From Rhabdornis inornatus (taxonomy: Eukaryota > Chordata > Aves > Passeriformes > Rhabdornithidae): DNA of 64,000 nt. Made by a program: the position numbers and the translations under genes. Below the pieces are notes generated by a model. The model was not told the origin of the DNA. It ran no database searches and saw only the letters and a list, made by a program, of their open reading frames with translations. Numbering within the stretch: position 1 is the stretch's first letter; each line of letters starts with the position of its first letter. Of the stretch, positions 63,955 to 64,000 are shown piece after piece. The stretch spans positions 1,224,268 through 1,288,267 of the forward strand of contig VWZS01010096.1 in assembly GCA_013397075.1 (NCBI GenBank), written 5' to 3'.

Positions 63955-64000
63955 CACCTGACTACAGCCACCTTTCAGGAAGTTGTAGAGAGTGATAATG

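Larger units (their letters stand above)
59372..64000 (-). other. Intron 1 of KIFAP3 (3' part)
   Basis: Sequence upstream of exon 2 in the transcript. No first exon (MQGED-type start) and no intact CpG-island promoter were seen. It holds a C-rich, G-poor tract at about 62790-63430 and a CR1 LINE copy from about 63432 to the window end. The CR1 copy is broken by an N-flanked GC-rich insertion and a duplication. Confidence 0.75.
63432..64000 (-). mobile_element. CR1 LINE retrotransposon 3' fragment
   Basis: Read on the plus strand, the unit starts with the reverse complement of the CR1 3' end: ccaggttggagagacct, then aagatcatcaagtccaaccc. It continues through ccacatccaggc, cctaatatccaacctgaatg, gactgtgtcctcttgttctg, tgcctggagaaagagacc and ttgtagagagtgataatg. 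This is the common avian CR1 non-coding 3' region inserted in the minus orientation. It runs past the window edge and is interrupted by the artefact-like insertion at 63690-63775. Confidence 0.85.

Overview
The window is vertebrate nuclear DNA and most likely from a bird. Its one identifiable gene is split into short exons with GT-AG introns. The introns are fairly compact and repeat-poor, and the one clear young transposon is a CR1 LINE 3' end of avian type. I see no operons, phage, CRISPR arrays, rRNA or tRNA genes.

The gene is KIFAP3 (KAP3), the armadillo-repeat accessory subunit of the heterotrimeric kinesin-2 motor (KIF3A/KIF3B/KAP3). It lies on the minus strand and covers 16566..59371. 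I could place 18 consecutive coding exons (exons 2-19, if one coding exon lies upstream) with matching splice phases. They sum to 2241 bases, or 747 codons with no internal stop. The mammalian protein, as I recall it, is about 792 residues, so roughly 11 N-terminal and 34 C-terminal residues are missing. Exon 1 and the last coding exon were not found and probably lie outside the window.

Layout in plus coordinates: 1..16565 is the 3'-side intron after exon 19, with simple repeats, a minisatellite, a 48-base A run and a small CpG cluster. 16566..21047 holds exons 19 and 18. 21048..29171 is an 8 kb intron. 29172..33150 holds exons 17-12. 33151..37388 is an intron and 37389..37489 is exon 11. 37490..50274 is a 12.8 kb intron. 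50275..59371 holds exons 10-2. 59372..64000 is part of intron 1, with a C-rich, G-poor tract and a CR1 copy interrupted by an N-flanked insertion and an exact 179-base duplication.

The most interesting points are: (i) intron 7 is a clear AT-AC intron of the minor U12 type, with consensus donor, branch site and AC acceptor; (ii) intron 16 looks like a second, GT-AG minor-class intron; (iii) the duplicated CR1 segment around 63690-63775 looks like an assembly artefact carrying a stray 84-base CpG-rich fragment with an NRF-1-like palindrome and a CTCF-like core. I found no new biological system and no second protein-coding gene.
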